This document shows positions 1 to 9,287 of a stretch of 64,000 nt of DNA, one piece after another. The position numbers were made by a program, and so were the translations under genes. The stretch lies in contig NZ_LN889782.1 in NCBI RefSeq assembly GCF_900009145.1, positions 461,619-525,618 on the forward strand, read 5' to 3'. The notes under the pieces were generated by a model. The model did no database searches and was not told the DNA's origin. It saw only the letters and a list, made by a program, of their open reading frames with translations. The number at the start of each line of letters is the position of its first letter. Positions within the stretch are counted from its first letter, which is position 1. Source of the DNA: Planktothrix tepida PCC 9214. Its GTDB lineage: Bacteria > Cyanobacteriota > Cyanobacteriia > Cyanobacteriales > Microcoleaceae.

Positions 1-26
1 CAGTTTTTGTTGGAACTCGTGTACCC

Positions 27-542
27 ATGAATATGATTCATCTACGATCAGCCACTCCCGATGATTTGGATTTGTTGCGACACTGGGATGAGCAACCTCA
101 TATAATTTCCGCAGATCCTAACGATGATTGGGGTTGGGAAGTGGAACTTCATCGTACCCCAGATTGGAGGGAACAATTGATTGCGGAAATGGAGGGTCGT
201 CCTATTGGATTTGTTGAGATCATCGATCCAGCCCGTGAGGATGACCATTATTGGGGTGATATTGCAACAAATCTTCGGGCTATTGATATTTGGATTGGAG
301 AAGAACAGGATTTGGCCAAAGGCTATGGAACAGAAATGATGCAGCTTGCCATTGCTCGATGTTTTGGAGCATCAACTGTAACGGCCGTCCTTGTCGATCC
401 CCTAGCTAATAATACTCGCGCTCACCGCTTCTATGAACGTCTTGGCTTTAAATTTGTCGAGCCACGGCGGTTTGGTGACGATGACTGTTTTGTGTATTGT
501 CTGAATCGGGAAGATTGGCAGTCTAAAACTAATTTAGCCTGA
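27..542 (+). CDS. GNAT family N-acetyltransferase, AacA4-like
   Basis: The 171-residue protein has the GNAT fold, which transfers an acetyl group from acetyl-CoA to an amine. The acetyl-CoA loop is K98-G-Y-G-T102 followed by a helix, and the C-terminal motif RFYERLGF lies at 134-141. The N-terminal pattern LRxATxxDLxLLxxWxxxPH resembles the aminoglycoside 6'-N-acetyltransferase (AAC(6')/AacA4) branch. That resemblance is from family knowledge; substrate and resistance function are not shown, and many such proteins act on other amines. A second ATG two codons inside could be the true start. It is a lone plus-strand gene followed by a small hairpin. Confidence 0.8.
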   Translation: MNMIHLRSATPDDLDLLRHWDEQPHIISADPNDDWGWEVELHRTPDWREQLIAEMEGRPIGFVEIIDPAREDDHYWGDIATNLRAIDIWIGEEQDLAKGYGTEMMQLAIARCFGASTVTAVLVDPLANNTRAHRFYERLGFKFVEPRRFGDDDCFVYCLNREDWQSKTNLA

Positions 543-630
543 GTGTAGTTGCAGATTCAGTTAATTCCAAAGGGATTCAAAAAATGTTCCCTTCTATAGC
601 AGAATGATAATTAATTTTAGTTGCGGGGGT

Positions 631-654
631 GGGTGCGCTTCTGCTGACGCACCC
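631..654. repeat. Small palindromic hairpin (GGGTGCG/CGCACCC)
   Basis: A 7-base stem GGGTGCG (631-637) pairs with CGCACCC (648-654) around a 10-base loop between two convergent genes. A similar hairpin occurs at 63042-63068, also next to a gene end, so this looks like a dispersed intergenic repeat. It may also help transcription termination; there is no clean T-run. Confidence 0.5.
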
Positions 655-673
655 GACGATAGGGAGTGATTGG

Positions 674-1960
674 TTATTTTTTGGGTGCAGGTTGTCGCCA
701 CTTCTTCCCAAATTCATCTAAAGTAGCAGGAGGAATTTGACTTTGTAACCAATCTAAAGCCGCTGCTTGGTTGGGTAAACCTTTGTAATATTTACAGACA
801 TCTTGTAATTTAATACTGGGTATGGGTAAGGTTTGTTGATTCCATTGTTGAGCTAATTCACTTAAAATTGAGGGGGCAATTTTTTCCTGTAACCAACGCA
901 AGGCTTGATCTTGACTGGGTAAACCCCGATAATATTTACAAACATCAATTAACTTAACGGAAGTGGTTTGAGCTTTGGGTTGATTTCGCCAGAGTTTAGA
1001 AAATTCTAATAACGTGGCTGAGGGAATTTGTTGTTGTAACCATGTTAATACTTGATCTTGACCTGGATTTCCTTTGTAAATTTTACAAATATCAATCAAT
1101 TCAATACTAGGAACAGGTGCAGGTGTGGGTGTGGGTGCAGGTGTGGGTTCTGGAGTCGGTTCAACGTTCCCTACAGGTAATACAAAAGAATCTGAACGTC
1201 CCATTAATGCTGTCCAGGTTTTTAACCCAGCAATTCCATCCGCTTCTAACTGTTTAGTTTGTTGAAATTTGATTAAAGCTGTTTCAGTTCCAGTCCCAAA
1301 AGCACCATCAATCACCCCCGGATCATAACCTCGATTTTTCAATAAGTTTTGAATTTTTTCAACTTTTGTTCCCTTATCTCCTTTGCGAACACTTTCAAAT
1401 AAATTAACATCTACACCGCCACTAATTCCTTCTATTTGACCTTGATCGGTAAATTGCCAAAAAACCCAACTTTTCCAACCGCCAGGAATCATCGGTTGTT
1501 CGGCTGTGGTATAGTGAGCAATCCAGAGGGGATAATCAGAAAAACGAGTGGTATTGAGCTTTTGCCAAAATCCAGGATAAGTGTAGATAATAGGACGAAA
1601 ACCGGTTTCTTTTTCCATCACATCTATCCATTGTGCTAACCGATCACACAACGCTTTGGCTTCTAATCCTCCCATGGTTTCAATATCTAAAACCGGAGGA
1701 AGATCACCATCTTGAAGTTTAACAATTTTCAGGAAATGATAGGCTTGTTTAATCGGATCTATATCAGGTTTGAAAAAATGATAAGCACCCCGAATTAAAC
1801 CATTGGCTTTTGATTGTTCCCAATAGCGCTTAAAAACATCACAAACAAAGGTTTCTCCTTCGGTTGATTTGATAATAGCAAAGGCAATACCAGAACGGGC
1901 AACGGCTTGCCAATCTACGTTAGGCTGGTAATCAGAAACGTCAATCCCGCGAATACTCAT
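674..1960 (-). CDS. GH25 lysozyme with PG-binding domain and three C-terminal repeats
   Basis: Residues 1-190 are a glycoside hydrolase family 25 domain (Chalaropsis-type lysozyme, cleaving the MurNAc-GlcNAc bond). The start RGIDVSDYQ and catalytic D92-I-E94 are visible. Residues 194-255 form a peptidoglycan-binding domain of the PG_binding_1 type. A Pro/Thr linker (267-285) leads to three tandem repeats of about 40 residues (286-326, 335-375, 383-422), each with a pattern like L-x-D-V-C-K-Y-Y-x-G-L-P and ending W-L-Q-x-x-I-P...F-x-x-x-W. I do not recognise the repeat family; each copy has one cysteine. No signal peptide is evident, so export or phage origin is unclear. Role is inferred as cell-wall turnover. 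Confidence 0.85.
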   Translation of the reverse strand: MSIRGIDVSDYQPNVDWQAVARSGIAFAIIKSTEGETFVCDVFKRYWEQSKANGLIRGAYHFFKPDIDPIKQAYHFLKIVKLQDGDLPPVLDIETMGGLEAKALCDRLAQWIDVMEKETGFRPIIYTYPGFWQKLNTTRFSDYPLWIAHYTTAEQPMIPGGWKSWVFWQFTDQGQIEGISGGVDVNLFESVRKGDKGTKVEKIQNLLKNRGYDPGVIDGAFGTGTETALIKFQQTKQLEADGIAGLKTWTALMGRSDSFVLPVGNVEPTPEPTPAPTPTPAPVPSIELIDICKIYKGNPGQDQVLTWLQQQIPSATLLEFSKLWRNQPKAQTTSVKLIDVCKYYRGLPSQDQALRWLQEKIAPSILSELAQQWNQQTLPIPSIKLQDVCKYYKGLPNQAAALDWLQSQIPPATLDEFGKKWRQPAPKK

Positions 1961-2402
1961 TGGTTTAGAAGTTTAGGAATTAGGAAAGTTAGCGATCGCT
2001 GTGTCAATTGTTATTTTAATCGCAATATTTTACAATACAGTTTCTATTTTAAACGATCATTATCAAAATTAAAATTATCGGGTTCGGACTTTTTGCCTCG
2101 ACCCGAGTGGCTGACTTCCCGCAGTGATCGTGATGGCACTAGGAGATCCGGTAAAATTGCCCCAGACCCAATATTGAAACTGTTGCTTGTTCGTCAGTTA
2201 CAGCTTTTGAAGCCATTCCTTGAACAGGAGAACGATGATCTGACAGACAACGGGAATCAATGATGATTGAAAAATATCCTGACTTTGGTGATATGCTACC
2301 CTAACGATAGAACGACTTAATGGAATTCTAAAATGCTCTATAAAGTTTATTAAAACGTCACTTTCCAGACTTAACTTCAACCCTTTAGGAGGATTTAAAC
2401 CC
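1961..2402. other. Intergenic region between divergent genes, no gene recognised
   Basis: About 440 bases separate the lysozyme from the LRR gene. It contains one HIP1-like GCGATCGC site near 1993 and an AGGAGG-like sequence close to 2390 that serves as ribosome binding site for the LRR gene. An open stretch on the plus strand up to 2263 shows no family I recognise. Confidence 0.5.
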
Positions 2403-3071
2403 ATGAATCAATTATTAGAAAAAAGGACAGTTAAACAGAAGCTGGGAGGGCTTTTATTATTGTTAAGTGTTGTGGGGTTTCCGGCTGCCAGTGTGGCACA
2501 ATCACAACCGGATACACCTATTTTTAAAACCTTTCAAGATTGGTGTTCTAATCGTCAACAGTTGTTACCGGAAGCGAGGAGAACTGTGGATGTTTTATTA
2601 CAACAAGTGGGAACTTCCGATTGCGATCGCGCGAATCAAATGCTTTCTCAACAAGAAAGGTTAGATTTAAGTACCTTTCTGATTTCTGATTTAAGTCCCT
2701 TAAAAGGATTAACTCATTTAACTTCATTGAAGCTTAATAATAACCAAATTTCCGATCTCACTCCCTTACAAACTTTGAATAATTTACACGAATTGGATTT
2801 AAGTTTTAATCGAATTACGGATATTAGTCCATTGCAACCTTTAACCCAATTAGCCCGAATTAATTTAAGTTATAATCAGATTTCTGATATTTCCCCCCTT
2901 CAGAGCTTAACAAGTTTAATTGAAATCTATCTCAACCATAATAAAATTGTTGATATTAGCGATTTAAAAGCTTTAACAAAACTTCGTTTCTTATTTATTC
3001 AAGATAATCCACTCACCTCTACTCAATGTCCGATTAATCCAAAATATGTTTGTCGCTTTGATCGGGAATAA
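2403..3071 (+). CDS. Secreted leucine-rich repeat protein (internalin-like)
   Basis: A 222-residue protein with a signal peptide: hydrophobic stretch at about 16-31 and likely cleavage after AASVAQ. A short Cys-containing cap is followed by about five 22-residue repeats of the internalin type, with consensus L-x-x-L-x-x-L-x-L-x-x-N-x-I-x-D-I-S-P-L, and a Cys-bearing C-terminal cap. LRRs of this type form a solenoid for protein binding outside the membrane. No enzyme domain or anchor is present, so the ligand is unknown. GGAGG sits about 10 bases upstream of the ATG and fixes the start. The gene is monocistronic. Confidence 0.8.
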   Translation: MNQLLEKRTVKQKLGGLLLLLSVVGFPAASVAQSQPDTPIFKTFQDWCSNRQQLLPEARRTVDVLLQQVGTSDCDRANQMLSQQERLDLSTFLISDLSPLKGLTHLTSLKLNNNQISDLTPLQTLNNLHELDLSFNRITDISPLQPLTQLARINLSYNQISDISPLQSLTSLIEIYLNHNKIVDISDLKALTKLRFLFIQDNPLTSTQCPINPKYVCRFDRE

Positions 3072-3135
3072 TCTAGGGCTTTGTCCAAGCTATTAAGAGA
3101 TTCAAAATGGCTTTCATCCTGTCTCTTATTCTAAT

Positions 3136-3795
3136 TTATCGCTTGATAATTTCTTCGGGATCTAATTCATCTAACCCTAAATAAAGCCGTCGAAACTGAA
3201 GCATTAAACCAAACGTAACCTGCTTCATTAAAGTATAGGAGATTGTAATCGCAATAAAAGTAATAAAAATAACTAATAAAGGCTTTTTAGTCGTTAAATC
3301 ATCTAAGGTTTTAGAGAGAACTACATCCGGCTGAGTGACTAAATCCCAACTATTAAAGCGCCGAAATCGTCCCATGAATACTCCAATCGCACACAAAAGA
3401 TGCGTCATGATTTCCGACAGAAAAATATATTGTTTTGCTCCTTCCTTTCTGAGATAATGATTTTGATTAATTAACGAAACAACATAAGCTTCTAACCCAC
3501 TCAGAATGGCAAAGAGATGAAGGGGAATAAAAATTAGAGTAATAATCCAAACCGAATACCCTGCACGAGTTGCGCGAATTAAATGAATAATATCCGTGAG
3601 TAAATAAGGTGCATTGGGTAAAAAAGCAATAAAAATAACATAAATAATCCACCAAAACCAAGTTCGAGAAATACTTCTCCTCCGAAACAGCCAAAAACTT
3701 AAGACTAAGGGAATAAACGCCAAAAACAGATTCCAAATAATCCAACCACTGTGTCGATCAAAGACCTCCAAGGCATCCGCTAACAGTTCTCTCAT
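3136..3795 (-). CDS. DUF1361 family integral membrane protein
   Basis: The 219-residue protein has about six hydrophobic segments and the family-typical signatures LPNAPYLLTDIIHL (about 60-73) and GRFRRFNSWD (about 141-150), which identify DUF1361. The function of the family is not established. It stands alone on the minus strand, and no partner gene suggests a role. Confidence 0.8.
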   Translation of the reverse strand: MRELLADALEVFDRHSGWIIWNLFLAFIPLVLSFWLFRRRSISRTWFWWIIYVIFIAFLPNAPYLLTDIIHLIRATRAGYSVWIITLIFIPLHLFAILSGLEAYVVSLINQNHYLRKEGAKQYIFLSEIMTHLLCAIGVFMGRFRRFNSWDLVTQPDVVLSKTLDDLTTKKPLLVIFITFIAITISYTLMKQVTFGLMLQFRRLYLGLDELDPEEIIKR

Positions 3796-3902
3796 AGATT
3801 TCTGCGTTTATGGTAAAATTATTCTTGTTTAGTATAACAACTCCGTTCTCAGGAATTCCATAAACTCCTATGATCGAGGGCTGTATTCTCTCCTGGTGTT
3901 AG

Positions 3903-4001
3903 CAAATTTCCAACTCAAATAGCATGGCAAATTTATTTTCAACTCACCCGTCTACAGAAGCTCGAATTCAAGCCTTAATGAAGTTGGAACAAAAAATCTG
4001 A
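3903..4001 (+). pseudogene. C-terminal remnant of HtpX-type M48 metalloprotease
   Basis: Between DUF1361 and ubiX a short open stretch after an in-frame TAG encodes 33 residues. Its central part MANLFSTHPSTEARI matches the conserved extreme C-terminus of cyanobacterial HtpX-like zinc proteases (family knowledge). The HEXXH-bearing catalytic part is missing, and nothing upstream in the 100-base intergenic region restores it. I read this as the stub of a deleted htpX copy. A functional micropeptide starting at the ATG at 3924 (25 residues) cannot be excluded but is unlikely. Confidence 0.65.
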
Positions 4002-4167
4002 ACCCTCTCAATACCTGACAAAAAAGCCCCCAAAACTGTTTTATTTCCTAGAAGAGAATGCAAAAACGGAGTGTTCTTTCTGGGAAATTAAGAGAGGACA
4101 TGAGATTTTTGGCTCGGATTCAGCTAAAATATAAGAATTGAAATTGTTAAGCCTCCAATTTGTCAAC

Positions 4168-4761
4168 ATGACCAGTTCTAAACGTCTCATCGTTGGTATT
4201 AGTGGGGCGAGTGGTATTATTTATGCCGTGCGTTTGTTGGAACTCCTACAGAAAACCGATGTAGAAACCCATCTTGTCGTTTCCCGTGCGGGAGAAATCA
4301 CCAGAACCCATGAGTTAGGACTCGATGCGAAACACCTTCACAATCTAGCCAGCGTCAGCTATTCTATTAACGATGTGGGAGCAGCGATATCGAGTGGTTC
4401 CTTTCGGACGATGGGGATGGTGATCCTTCCCTGTTCAATGAAAACCTTAGCTGAAATTGCAACGGGGGTAACGAGTAACCTCCTCACCCGCGCGGCGGAT
4501 GTGGTACTCAAAGAACGCCGTCGGTTAGTCTTAATGGTGCGGGAAACCCCTCTCCATGCCATTCATCTCAAAAATATGTTAACCGTGACTGAATGTGGGG
4601 GAATTATTATGCCTCCGGTTCCTGCATTTTATACGATGCCGGAGTCAATTGATGAAATGGTGACAAATACCGTTTGTCGGGTTCTTGATTTGTTTGATAT
4701 TGAAGTCGGTCAGTTGAAACGTTGGGGAGAAGAAATTGATCTCGGTGGGTCTAAGATGTAG
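4168..4761 (+). CDS. ubiX: Flavin prenyltransferase UbiX
   Basis: UbiX joins dimethylallyl phosphate to FMN to make prenyl-FMN, the cofactor of UbiD-type decarboxylases used in quinone synthesis. The 197-residue protein begins with the flavoprotein motif VGISGASGIIYAVRLLE, has the S-x-x-T/M-x-x-V-I-L-P-C-S-M-K-T-L-A segment, and the late signature RETPLHAIHLKNM with M-P-P-V-P-A-F-Y. I chose the ATG at 4168, which gives the family length; a TTG 30 bases upstream would only add an unconserved tail. Gene order with the downstream sensor kinase (41-base gap) looks fortuitous. Confidence 0.92.
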   Translation: MTSSKRLIVGISGASGIIYAVRLLELLQKTDVETHLVVSRAGEITRTHELGLDAKHLHNLASVSYSINDVGAAISSGSFRTMGMVILPCSMKTLAEIATGVTSNLLTRAADVVLKERRRLVLMVRETPLHAIHLKNMLTVTECGGIIMPPVPAFYTMPESIDEMVTNTVCRVLDLFDIEVGQLKRWGEEIDLGGSKM

Positions 4762-4802
4762 ACAGGATAGGGTTCAATTAATTTAATAACTTCCTATAAT
4801 CT

Positions 4803-7800
4803 ATGTCAATTCGCTTACCTCAAGTTCAGTTAATCTGGTTCAAAATTGTTCGGAAATCTCGGCATCCAATTCCGATCCGAACGGTTTTGATTGTACCATT
4901 TTTACTTCAAATTTTTGGGGCGGTTGGCGTTGTGGGATGGCTATCATTTCAAGCGGGTCAGAAATCTGTTCATGAAGTTGTTAGTCAGTTACAAAATGAA
5001 ATTAGTGCGCGGGTTGAACAAAATTTAGAAGCGTATTTAACGGTTCCTGAAAAGATTAATCAAACGAACTTAAATTTAATCCGTTCAGGAACTTTAACCT
5101 TAAAAAATTTAAACTCTTGGGAAAAATATCTCTGGGGACAAGTTCAAATTTTTCCTGAGATTAATTTTATTAAAGTTACCAATGCGGCGGGTCAGGAACG
5201 CACCGGGGAACAGTTGGGTGATGGTTCATTAAGAATTAATGTTGTTGATACATTTACCAATTTTGACTTCTATTCTTATCAAACCAATAATAAAGGCGAT
5301 CGCACAAAAGTTGCAACCATTGTTAAAGATTTTGATACCCGCAAGGGGGTTTGGTATCAAGACGCAGTGAAAGCGGGAGGCACCACTTGGAGTTCCGTTT
5401 ATTTATCCTTATTAGAACCGACATTATTAATGAGTGCTTTACTCCCGGTTTATAATCCTCAAACCCAACAAATTCAGGGGGTTCTGAATACAGCTTTACG
5501 GTTAGATGGAATTGGAGATTTTTTAAACCGATTAAAGGTAGGGAAATCAGGACAAACTTTTTTAATCGATAGTAAGGGCACGTTGTTAGCCACATCAACC
5601 TTAGAAAAACCTTTTCAAGAAATTAATAATGAAAGGCAGTTATTTCCGGCTATTAACAGTAAAAATTTATTAACCCAAGCAACAGCAAAGTATTTAAGTC
5701 AAACTCAAGGGAATCTGAACAATATTAAACAAGGAAAAGATCTCGAATTTACATGGAACCGTGAACGCTATTTTGTTAAAGTCTTACCCTTTCAAAAAGG
5801 AAAAACGGTTAATTGGTTAATTTTGGTGGTGGTTCCTGAATCTGATTTTATGGAACAAATTAATACTAATACTCGCACAACAATTATTTTATGTAGTTTG
5901 GCATTATTAGGAGCTACAGTGATAGGATTATTAACGGCACAATGGATTGTTAAACCGATTTTACAATTAAATATTGCAGCGAAACAAATTGCTCAAGGAA
6001 ACTGGGAACAAACGGTTAATTTAAAACGCAAGGACGAACTCGGTCAATTAGGAAGATCGTTTAATCGCATGGCAAAACAGCTTAAAGAATCTTTTACAAT
6101 TTTAGAAGCTAAAAATAAAGAATTACAAGATTTAGATCAATTAAAAGATGAATTTCTGGCGAATACCTCCCATGAATTGCGAACACCTTTGAATGGAATT
6201 ATTGGGATTGCTGAATCTTTAATCGAGGGAGTAACGGGTGATTTACCATCAGAAACCAATAGCAACTTAGCGATGATTGTTGCGAGTGGTCGGCGTTTAT
6301 CGAGTTTAGTGGGTGATATTTTAGATTTCTCTAAACTGCGTCACAAAAATATTGAATTGCAGTTGCGACCTGTGGATGTTTATAGTATTGTTAATGCGGT
6401 TTCTATTCTGAGTCAACCCTTAATTACTCAAAAAGATCTGCATATTATTAATCGCATTCCAGCCGAATTTCCCTTAGCAGAAGCCGACGAAAATCGCTTA
6501 CAACAAATTCTATATAATTTAATTGGAAATGCCATTAAATTTACTTCAGAAGGAATTGTAGAAATATCAGCCCGAATTTTATCGGAAACGGAAAAACCTC
6601 AAATGGCGATTACGATTTCTGATACTGGAATTGGAATTGCTGCGGATAAATTAGAGCGAATTTTTGAATCCTTTGAACAGGCGGAAGGGTCTACGGCGAG
6701 GGAATATGGCGGGACAGGATTAGGATTAACCATTACAAAACAATTGGTGGAATTACATGGCGGTAAAATTACGGTTCAGTCTGAGTTAGGAATCGGTTCT
6801 CAATTTACATTTACCCTCCCTATTGCTGAAAATACGATTAAAAACCCATCGGAAAATCGGGTTAAAAATTTGAGCAAACCGTTACAAATTAATCCTTTAA
6901 TTGCGATTAATCCCAACTTTTCTAAACCGTTTATGGATTATTCTCCGGAAACAATCAAAATTTTAATTGTGGATGATGAAGTGGTTAACCGTCAAGTTTT
7001 ATTTAATAATCTTTCATTAAATAATTATGCCGTTTTTCAAGCTACTAATGGAGAAGAAGCGTTAGAGTTAATTGAGCATGGACTTAAACCGAATATGATT
7101 TTATTAGATGTGATGATGCCTAAAATTACTGGATATGAAGTGACTCAAAAACTTCGAGAACGCTTCAATGCAACAGAATTACCGATTATTTTATTAACCG
7201 CTAAAACCCAAGTACAAGATATTGTTACCGGGTTAAATATGGGTGCGAATGATTATATGATGAAACCCTTTGCTAAAGATGAACTGTTAGCTAGAATTCG
7301 TACCCATATTAATATTAGTCGTCTCCATGCTGAAAATTTACGGTTAGCAACAGAATTAGAAGTTACTCGACGTTTACAACAAATGATTTTACCCAAACCG
7401 GAAGAACTTGCTACTATTCATGAATTAGAAATTTTGGGATTTATGGAACCCGCAGAGGAAGTGGGGGGAGATTATTATGATGTTTTAGAAACCGATGGTG
7501 TGGTAACTTTAGGAATTGGAGATGTCACCGGACATGGGTTAGAAAGTGGGATTTTAATGTTAATGACGCAAACCGGAATTCGCACCCTCAAGGAAGTTCG
7601 TGAAACTGACCCGATTCAGTTTTTAAGCATTCTCAACCGCACGCTTTATAAAAATGTGGAACGGATGAATGTTGACCGGAATTTAACTTTAGTTCTGTTA
7701 AATTATTATCAAGGATTATTAACAGTAAGTGGACAACATGAAGAGATTTTGATTGTCCGTTCTAATGGTACAATTGAACGAATTGATACGATGGATTTAG

Positions 7801-8105
7801 GAATTCCCATTGCATTAGATGAAGAGATTACAGAATTTATTGATTCTACAACTGTTGAGTTAAAAGCGGGAGATGGAGTCGTTTTATATACGGATGGAAT
7901 TACTGAAACGTTCAATTTGAGTAAAGAACAATATGGGTTAAATCGTCTTTGTAATGTAATTTCTAAAAATTGGCATAACCCCATTGAAGACATTAAACAA
8001 GCGGTTATCAATGATGTTGTGATGTTTCGGGGTGAACAAAAACAGTTTGATGATATTACTTTATTAATTTTAAAACAAAAAGCTCATGTTAAGGATTCAG
8101 CTTGA
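4803..8105 (+). CDS. Hybrid sensor kinase: dCache-HAMP-HisKA-HATPase-REC-PP2C/SpoIIE
   Basis: An 1100-residue membrane signalling protein. TM1 lies at about 27-47, an extracytoplasmic Cache-like sensor at about 50-350, TM2 at 359-380 and HAMP at about 382-435. The kinase has phosphoacceptor H457 in [11 protein letters not shown]-box N576 and G1 box from D607. The receiver has acidic D724/D725, phosphoacceptor D769 and K821. The C-terminus (about 855-1095) is a PP2C-like SpoIIE/RsbU phosphatase with metal-binding D890 (GGDYYDV) and D907 (GDVTGHG). All catalytic residues are present. One chain can thus sense, autophosphorylate, relay to its own REC and gate a Ser/Thr phosphatase, as in partner-switching pathways; the substrate anti-sigma antagonist is not nearby. 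Its 3' end overlaps the convergent gene by 22 bases. Confidence 0.9.
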   Translation: MSIRLPQVQLIWFKIVRKSRHPIPIRTVLIVPFLLQIFGAVGVVGWLSFQAGQKSVHEVVSQLQNEISARVEQNLEAYLTVPEKINQTNLNLIRSGTLTLKNLNSWEKYLWGQVQIFPEINFIKVTNAAGQERTGEQLGDGSLRINVVDTFTNFDFYSYQTNNKGDRTKVATIVKDFDTRKGVWYQDAVKAGGTTWSSVYLSLLEPTLLMSALLPVYNPQTQQIQGVLNTALRLDGIGDFLNRLKVGKSGQTFLIDSKGTLLATSTLEKPFQEINNERQLFPAINSKNLLTQATAKYLSQTQGNLNNIKQGKDLEFTWNRERYFVKVLPFQKGKTVNWLILVVVPESDFMEQINTNTRTTIILCSLALLGATVIGLLTAQWIVKPILQLNIAAKQIAQGNWEQTVNLKRKDELGQLGRSFNRMAKQLKESFTILEAKNKELQDLDQLKDEFLANTSHELRTPLNGIIGIAESLIEGVTGDLPSETNSNLAMIVASGRRLSSLVGDILDFSKLRHKNIELQLRPVDVYSIVNAVSILSQPLITQKDLHIINRIPAEFPLAEADENRLQQILYNLIGNAIKFTSEGIVEISARILSETEKPQMAITISDTGIGIAADKLERIFESFEQAEGSTAREYGGTGLGLTITKQLVELHGGKITVQSELGIGSQFTFTLPIAENTIKNPSENRVKNLSKPLQINPLIAINPNFSKPFMDYSPETIKILIVDDEVVNRQVLFNNLSLNNYAVFQATNGEEALELIEHGLKPNMILLDVMMPKITGYEVTQKLRERFNATELPIILLTAKTQVQDIVTGLNMGANDYMMKPFAKDELLARIRTHINISRLHAENLRLATELEVTRRLQQMILPKPEELATIHELEILGFMEPAEEVGGDYYDVLETDGVVTLGIGDVTGHGLESGILMLMTQTGIRTLKEVRETDPIQFLSILNRTLYKNVERMNVDRNLTLVLLNYYQGLLTVSGQHEEILIVRSNGTIERIDTMDLGIPIALDEEITEFIDSTTVELKAGDGVVLYTDGITETFNLSKEQYGLNRLCNVISKNWHNPIEDIKQAVINDVVMFRGEQKQFDDITLLILKQKAHVKDSA

Positions 8106-9118
8106 CGTTTAATTAACCGTTGAACACTTTTAATGGTGCGATTAAATTCATATCCTTGGCGTTGGGGATATTGTAAATAAGCTTGTTGTTCTTCTTCTAT
8201 CATTAAAATATCTTGTTTTACTAACCCGTCTAATAGTTTTTGTGCGGAACCAAAACATAAATCTTTAACAAATTTTCTAAATTTAATAGGGAGTTTATGG
8301 AGTCGCCAAAAAGCGTTTAAAGAGGTAAAATGAATTAAATATGCACGGGTTTCGGTTAAACTAACCGGACAGAATAAACAATAGATTTTAAAATATTCTC
8401 CCAAGGTAGAAAACCAGTGGGGATAAATATAACTAACCGTTAGAGGTTCAGGATGAAGTTGTCTTAAACTGGGAAAAAATAGCTGAGAAATTGACCAAAT
8501 TTTATCAATTTTATAATAACTCTGCGCTTGATAGTAAGCATCAACTCGGTTTTCAGTTTCTTCGATTTTGTCTAATTTAGCATCTGTCCACGCTTGCCAA
8601 TCTTGGTGTAAATGTCCGTGATACATATCCATTAAATTTTCAATTAAAAAGGAAAAATGCCCTTGATAATGGATAACGGAAACCGTTGCAATATAATTCA
8701 AATCATCCCATTCAGGAACCCCTAACGGTTGAGTTTCTGTAGCATTTTCTCCCAGAAATAACCAGATAAACCCATCTAATTCTTTAACGGGGTATTGTCG
8801 AATTTTGCAATTTTTAGGTAATTTTTGGTTATCATCTAAATAGGGAACGTTTACACAGTCTCCTTGAGGATTAAATTGCCAACCGTGATACGCACATTCT
8901 AAATTATTCTCAATTATTTTACCATGACTTAGTTTAACTTGTCGATGGGGACAGCGATCTTCTAAAGCATGAATTGTTCCTGAATTATCCCGAAATAAAA
9001 CAATATTTTGATTCCATAATTTTACTCCTAAAGGTTGGTTTTTAACTTCTTTACTGCTGGCAACAACATACCAGTAATTAAAATTAATTTCTAACTGTCT
9101 AATATTAGAATTTATCAT
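8084..9118 (-). CDS. cruH: Rieske non-heme iron oxygenase, probable CruH
   Basis: A 344-residue Rieske oxygenase. The [2Fe-2S] ligands are C56-x-H58 and C75-x2-H78, and the mononuclear iron site is N160-x2-D163-x2-H166-x3-H170. It belongs to the PaO/chlorophyllide-oxygenase-like group of cyanobacterial oxygenases. It follows a cruE-like desaturase/methyltransferase by 169 bases on the same strand. CruH is the known Rieske-type partner of CruE, oxidising the chi-ring methyl group to a carboxyl group in synechoxanthin biosynthesis. I therefore call it CruH from context plus family. Alternatives are a carotenoid ketolase-like or chlorophyll-catabolism oxygenase. Its end overlaps the convergent kinase gene by 22 bases. 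Confidence 0.65.
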   Translation of the reverse strand: MINSNIRQLEINFNYWYVVASSKEVKNQPLGVKLWNQNIVLFRDNSGTIHALEDRCPHRQVKLSHGKIIENNLECAYHGWQFNPQGDCVNVPYLDDNQKLPKNCKIRQYPVKELDGFIWLFLGENATETQPLGVPEWDDLNYIATVSVIHYQGHFSFLIENLMDMYHGHLHQDWQAWTDAKLDKIEETENRVDAYYQAQSYYKIDKIWSISQLFFPSLRQLHPEPLTVSYIYPHWFSTLGEYFKIYCLFCPVSLTETRAYLIHFTSLNAFWRLHKLPIKFRKFVKDLCFGSAQKLLDGLVKQDILMIEEEQQAYLQYPQRQGYEFNRTIKSVQRLIKRQAESLT

Positions 9119-9229
9119 GGTAGTCAGTGGTCATTAATCCAGTAACGGAACTTAAAAAATTTCAAGCCAAAACCTAAATTAAACTTATTATAATCCAGTT
9201 ATATCCTTTTTCTATTTATATTTAAGTCC

Positions 9230-9260
9230 CGGTAGGGGTTGGGTCTCCCAACCCCTACCG
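9230..9260. repeat. Perfect 14-bp-stem palindrome between cruE and cruH
   Basis: CGGTAGGGGTTGGG (9230-9243) and its exact complement (9247-9260) enclose a TCT loop, one of the strongest hairpins in the window. It lies in the gap between two co-oriented genes. It may be a dispersed cyanobacterial palindromic repeat that also affects mRNA processing or attenuates read-through into cruH. Confidence 0.7.
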
Positions 9261-9287
9261 TAAAATATTAAAATTTATTTAGAATGG

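Noticed and set aside
1907-2263. 118-codon plus-strand frame upstream of the LRR gene
   Set aside because: Its start overlaps the lysozyme gene antisense, it has biased Arg/Ser/Asp content and no recognisable domain or ribosome site.
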